NCBI RefSeq assembly: GCF_019457515.1
Contig: NZ_CP080421.1
Span: forward strand, 3,100,001-3,164,000
Reading direction: 5' to 3'
Source: Shewanella mesophila
Lineage (GTDB): Bacteria > Pseudomonadota > Gammaproteobacteria > Enterobacterales > Shewanellaceae
Length of the DNA: 64,000 bases
Each line of letters begins with the position of its first letter. The stretch's first letter is position 1. The position numbers and the translations under genes were made by a program. Below the pieces are notes generated by a model. That model made no database searches and was not told where the DNA came from. It was given only the letters and a program-made list of their open reading frames with translations. This document shows, one piece after another, positions 60,043 through 64,000 of the stretch.

Positions 60043-62274
60043 TTATAAAAATTCCTCCAACTCATTATTTCTCAAATATTGAGTCACCAAGCGCCTCACT
60101 TCGCCACCACTCGATAAGGAGAGCGCCATTTCTAATAGCTCATTCAAATCGGCATATGAAACTCGCCTAATCAAGTAGTTTATCTTAGCTAGGCTACCTT
60201 GGTTCATGCTTAGCTGATCAAATCCCATGGCGACGAGTAAGATGACACCGATTGGCTCACCAGCCAACTCGCCACAAACACTAATAGACAGTTGATACTG
60301 TTGGCATTCGACACGAGCCCGTTTTAGCGCTCGTAATATTCCAGGATGATAACAATCATACAGGGTACTAACCCGCGGATTATTGCGATCAACCGCCAGT
60401 AGATATTGAGTTAAGTCATTTGAACCGACAGAGATAAAATCGACCCGTTGGCTAACCTCTTCAAGCTGAAATAGCAAAGCGGGCACTTCTAACATGATCC
60501 CTATTTTAGGCCTGACCAACTGAGGGTGAATATCTTGTTTGACCTCAAGATAAGCTTGCTCGAGATACGCGATAGCTTGATCTATCTCATCGAGACAACT
60601 AACCATGGGTAATAAAATATGTAACTGCTCGCTATCGCCAGCGGCATTAAGCATCGCGCGCAGCTGAACTAAAAACAATTCGGGATGATCTAAGGTTAAT
60701 CGAATACCACGCCAACCTAAGAAAGGATTATCTTCAATAATGGGTAGATAAGATAAGGGTTTATCGCCACCAACATCTAAGGTACGCATCACTACAGGCT
60801 TATTAGCAGCCGCTTGTATTACCTGGCGATAGATCTCAACCTGCTCTGCTTCACTAGGAAAGCGTGTTTGTAGCATAAACGGAATTTCAGTGCGGTATAA
60901 ACCAATACCATCAGCCCCCTCGGCGACCTCCGAAGCTAGGCTGCTCAGCAAGCCTGCATTTAAATAGAGGTGAATTCGTTTCCCGTCGAGCGTTTGAGCC
61001 GCTAAGGATAACTCCTTCGAATAACGTTTTTGCAGCGCCTTCTCTGCTGAGATATGACTACGGTATTCTTTAATAAGCGTCGGTGTCGGTGATACTAACA
61101 CCTGACCGCGACTGGCATTTAAGATGATCTGTTTGCCATCTATGCCTGCGTTTAGGATCCCTTCGACTCCTATCACAGCGGGTACACCAAAAGCTCTAGC
61201 TAAAATGGCGGCATGAGAGTTAACACCACCAAGCTCAGTGACAATACCAACCAATTTATGCTGTGGAAACTCAGCTAACATAGTCGCCGTAGCTTCTTTA
61301 GTCACTAAGATAACAGGAGCATCAAACTCAATGTGCATCTTCTGAGGCTCAATTAACTCTCGAAGCACTCTCTGGCCTAAGTCTCTAATATCGGTAGCAC
61401 GCTCTTGCAAGTAGGGATCTTGCATCTGTAAAAATTGATCAATATAGCGCAGCGACACCCGACTAACGGCAGAAACAGCACTCCAACCTAATTTTATTTC
61501 ACGGACATATTCGCCACCCAAACTAGTATCATCGAGCAACAGCAGTAACGCAGAGAAGATGGATTGAACCTCTTTCTCGTTTTCACCATCGAAACGTTGC
61601 GAAAGAGCGCTCAAGGTATTGCGGCAAGCATCCAGCGCATACTTAAGCTGAATTAGCTCCTCTTCGATATCAGTTGCGAAGTAGTCTTCCTGCTCTAGCG
61701 AAATATCACCACCAATAACCATGGCATGAGCTATCACGACCCCATTGGCTGCCGATGTGCCACTGTAATAACATTGATCGGGTGAAGATTTAACCTCAGC
61801 CTTCTTACGTTGCTCACGAACGGCAACGGCTAATTGGGCTGCCAAGGTCATCAAAAACGCCTCTTCAGCCTCACTGAACTGACGTTCGTCGGCCTGCTGG
61901 ACAACTAGCACACCTAGGATCAGTTTTTGATAAATGATGGGAACAGCGAGAAAGGCACGAAAGTCTTCTTCGGCCACTTCGGTAAACAGTTTAAATCTAG
62001 GGTGTAGCGGTGCATCGGCGAGATTAATTGGTTCTTCACGTTCAGCGACTAACCCAACAAGCCCTTGAGTTAGTGGCATTTTTACATGACCAACTGCACT
62101 GGGGTCGAGTCCATCCGTTGCGGATAAAACCAGCTGTTGCTCTTCCAATATATAGATAGAGCAACATTGGGTAGCCATGGCAGACTTGGTTTGGGTTACC
62201 AATAAACTTAAAGCAGATTGAAGATCGTCAGCAGCAGCAACGGCCTGAGTGATATCCCTAAGCGTTTTTAGCAC
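60043..62274 (-). CDS. ptsP: Phosphoenolpyruvate phosphotransferase PtsP (EI-Ntr)
   Basis: 743 residues. GAF sensor about 1-165, then PTS enzyme I: N-terminal and phospho-histidine domain (GGVNSHAAILARAFGVPAV, active His) and C-terminal PEP barrel (GLYRTEIPFMLQ, GWRGIRLTL, SVGSNDLTQYLLAVDRNN, VCGELAGE). Starts the nitrogen-related PTS chain NPr/EIIA-Ntr. 34 bases after rppH. Confidence 0.97.
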   Translation of the reverse strand: MLKTLRDITQAVAAADDLQSALSLLVTQTKSAMATQCCSIYILEEQQLVLSATDGLDPSAVGHVKMPLTQGLVGLVAEREEPINLADAPLHPRFKLFTEVAEEDFRAFLAVPIIYQKLILGVLVVQQADERQFSEAEEAFLMTLAAQLAVAVREQRKKAEVKSSPDQCYYSGTSAANGVVIAHAMVIGGDISLEQEDYFATDIEEELIQLKYALDACRNTLSALSQRFDGENEKEVQSIFSALLLLLDDTSLGGEYVREIKLGWSAVSAVSRVSLRYIDQFLQMQDPYLQERATDIRDLGQRVLRELIEPQKMHIEFDAPVILVTKEATATMLAEFPQHKLVGIVTELGGVNSHAAILARAFGVPAVIGVEGILNAGIDGKQIILNASRGQVLVSPTPTLIKEYRSHISAEKALQKRYSKELSLAAQTLDGKRIHLYLNAGLLSSLASEVAEGADGIGLYRTEIPFMLQTRFPSEAEQVEIYRQVIQAAANKPVVMRTLDVGGDKPLSYLPIIEDNPFLGWRGIRLTLDHPELFLVQLRAMLNAAGDSEQLHILLPMVSCLDEIDQAIAYLEQAYLEVKQDIHPQLVRPKIGIMLEVPALLFQLEEVSQRVDFISVGSNDLTQYLLAVDRNNPRVSTLYDCYHPGILRALKRARVECQQYQLSISVCGELAGEPIGVILLVAMGFDQLSMNQGSLAKINYLIRRVSYADLNELLEMALSLSSGGEVRRLVTQYLRNNELEEFL

Positions 62275-62307
62275 AGCTTAAATCTCCTGATTTGTCTATC
62301 TGTTTAT

Positions 62308-62832
62308 CTACCTACGACGACCTCTTCTTCTGCCACTGTGGCCAGATTCTTGAGCTTGATATGGCAATGCCGTTGGGGCGAACTCTTTCATTACTTTTCG
62401 GTAAACATCTCGTTTAAAAGATACGACTTGCCTCACCGGATACCAATAACTAACCCAGCGCCAATCATCAAACTCAGGATGACCACTAGCGCTGAGATCG
62501 ACGGCAGACTCTTGGCTCTTCAATAATAGTAGAAACCACTTCTGCTTTTGGCCGATACATAAAGGTTTACTGTCTTGCCTAATTAACCGTTTCGGTAATC
62601 TATAACGCAACCAGGAACGAGTCGAAGTTAAAATCTGAACGTGTTCAGGTCTCAAGCCGACCTCTTCATACAACTCCCGATACATGGCTTGCTCGGCTGT
62701 TTCGCCATCGTCAACGCCACCTTGTGGAAATTGCCAGGAATGCTGACCAAATCTTCTAGCCCACATAACCTGCCCAAAGCGATTACAGATAATGATGCCA
62801 ACATTTGCACGAAAGCCGTCACTATCAATCAC
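62308..62832 (-). CDS. rppH: RNA pyrophosphohydrolase RppH
   Basis: 174-residue Nudix enzyme removing pyrophosphate from mRNA 5' ends. Nudix box [23 protein letters not shown] complete; WQFPQGG before it. Operon with ptsP, divergent from mutH. The C-terminus is a basic tail (GRRRGRRR). Confidence 0.97.
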   Translation of the reverse strand: MIDSDGFRANVGIIICNRFGQVMWARRFGQHSWQFPQGGVDDGETAEQAMYRELYEEVGLRPEHVQILTSTRSWLRYRLPKRLIRQDSKPLCIGQKQKWFLLLLKSQESAVDLSASGHPEFDDWRWVSYWYPVRQVVSFKRDVYRKVMKEFAPTALPYQAQESGHSGRRRGRRR

Positions 62833-63523
62833 ATGGACTCCAAATTGAAAAATTTTAATGGATCGATTGTTTCACAAAGCGGCGCACTCGGCAATTATCT
62901 CTTAGCAGATATTATTTGGATAAAAAACAGAAATAATCAGATTTATCAACAGCTGTAGTAGCGACGTCACAAGGATATCCACAAAATCTGTGGATATCTC
63001 TGTTTGAAACTCTGTTGAAAATGTTATTTTCACAGAATAAGATCAAAAAATGCGCGAGTTAAAAACAACAAACTAAAAGACTAAGCTATTGAAATAAACT
63101 AAATAAATTGACTAAAAAGTGAAAGTGATTAGTGAGCGATAAATAATTGCTTAAATTTACGGCAACAATATGAGTTATACCAAGATCTCCTTATCACCAC
63201 TTAGGTTATTCACAGGTAAAACTATTTGGCAACCCATTTTGGTAAATTTATGGGACTAATTAAGCTTGACAGCGATAATAAATGCGTTAATTGAAAACAC
63301 ACATCACAGTTATCCAAGATTTCTGTGGATAACCATGTTAGAAACGCAGGGGAAATAAAAGAGTAACTTGCAAACAGTCATAACGAAATAATGGGAAAAG
63401 AATTATATTAACTATATAATCAAATAGTTAAAAGGAAAACACTCTGTTTTACTCTGCCGGATTTTACGCTGAGTGATTTTTAAACACATTTGATTAACCT
63501 CGTAACTTGAGTAAAATCACCAA
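62833..63523. promoter_or_regulatory. rppH-mutH gap with DnaA-box cluster (DARS2-like)
   Basis: 690 bp without a gene, very AT-rich in the middle. It contains TTATCAACA (62943-62951), an inverted pair ATATCCACA / TGTGGATAT (62975-62983, 62989-62997; 10-bp arms, 5-base gap), TTATTCACA (63206-63214) and a second inverted pair TTATCCAAG / TGTGGATAA (63310-63318, 63324-63332; also a 5-base gap). TGTGGATAA is a perfect DnaA box. In E. coli the DnaA-reactivating site DARS2 lies in the gap next to mutH, so the same function is proposed. Confidence 0.6.
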
Positions 63524-64000
63524 ATGATCACGACCCCAACCCCACCTAAAACAGTCGAAGAACTGATGCAAAGAGCCCAAGACATGGCAGGTCTTACCTT
63601 GGGTCAATTAGCACAGTTACACCATATAAGTGTGCCCAATGATCTTAAACGAGATAAAGGTTGGGTAGGACAGCTTATCGAACATGAACTCGGCGCGCTC
63701 GCAGGCTCAAAACCAGAACAAGACTTCCTACATTTGGGCGTTGAGCTAAAGACCATCCCCATAGATAACCATTGGAAACCGATAGAAACCACCTATGTTA
63801 CCGTCGCGCCATTGATAAACATTCAAGGGCTCACATGGGAGCAAAGTCTGGTATATCACAAACTACAGCGCGTGTTATGGATCCCGGTTGAAGGAATGCG
63901 TGACAAGCCCATCAAAGATCGCCAAATTGGTATGCCGATCCTTTGGACTCCCTCTGAACAAGAGTTTGCCATGATCCGCCAAGATTGGGAGGAGATAATG
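63524..64000 (+). CDS. mutH: DNA mismatch repair endonuclease MutH (3' part cut by window edge)
   Basis: 159 codons to the window end, of about 225. [35 protein letters not shown] (the D..ExK catalytic residues) and [13 protein letters not shown] match MutH, which nicks the unmethylated strand at GATC. ATG 63524 fits the family N-terminus. Divergent from rppH across the DnaA-box region. Confidence 0.95.
   Translation, partial: MITTPTPPKTVEELMQRAQDMAGLTLGQLAQLHHISVPNDLKRDKGWVGQLIEHELGALAGSKPEQDFLHLGVELKTIPIDNHWKPIETTYVTVAPLINIQGLTWEQSLVYHKLQRVLWIPVEGMRDKPIKDRQIGMPILWTPSEQEFAMIRQDWEEIM

Overview
The window is a chromosomal segment of a marine gammaproteobacterium, almost certainly Shewanella or a close relative. 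Three things point there: the conserved gene blocks (rpsT/murJ, thrLABC, raiA-pheL-pheA, aroF-tyrA, rpsP-rimM-trmD-rplS/ffh/ypjD-corB, acpS-pdxJ-recO-era-rnc-lepB-lepA-rseCBA-rpoE/nadB, thyA..ptsP-rppH/mutH), MutH-type mismatch repair, and small genus-style genes such as DUF3545. No rRNA, tRNA, CRISPR, phage or intact transposase gene was seen.

Layout. 1-2.5 kb: murJ (cut by the window edge), rpsT, a 261-bp MITE and a HlyU-type ArsR repressor. 2.6-6.6 kb: secreted M28 peptidase, yaaA and a sodium:alanine symporter. 6.9-13.5 kb: carbon metabolism (phosphoketolase xfp, an OmpA-like porin, tal-pgi). 13.7-16 kb: DUF3545, hemerythrin, nfo and a small lipoprotein whose 5' end looks frameshifted. 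16.2-21.1 kb: thrLABC with a readable leader peptide and attenuator. 21.7-25.5 kb: slyD, a small membrane protein, trpR, cytochrome c', cytochrome b561 and raiA. 25.5-26.3 kb: an apparently noncoding stretch. 26.3-34.4 kb: pheL-pheA, hcp-hcr and aroF-tyrA. 34.6-35.1 kb: a longer copy of the MITE. 35.2-41.3 kb: the rplS/ffh block and ypjD-corB. 41.4-43.3 kb: Mpo1-like protein and a PAS-GGDEF cyclase. 43.4-52.9 kb: the long minus-strand acpS to rpoE block. 53.1-58 kb: nadB, sdhE-ygfX and nhaA-orf-nhaR. 58.2-64 kb: thyA, a TSUP transporter, ptsP, rppH and mutH (cut by the window edge).

Aromatic amino acid synthesis is concentrated here: AroF supplies DAHP, TyrA and PheA split chorismate/prephenate to Tyr and Phe, and TrpR controls the Trp branch. 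PheA carries an additional C-terminal DAHP-synthase-like domain without its catalytic residues. The sigma-E operon opens with a readable sigma-E promoter.

The most unusual signal is the raiA-pheL gap. It holds four successive RNA-like modules, each closable by a different 6-8+ bp outer helix around the same inner layout (AGCC, hairpin, ARGGA, AGCTAA hairpin), followed by an intrinsic terminator. I read it as one ~0.7-kb structured noncoding RNA of a class I do not recognise. Second is a cluster of DnaA-box-like sequences between rppH and mutH, the place occupied by DARS2 in E. coli. All statements come from reading the sequence by eye; no search or folding program was run.
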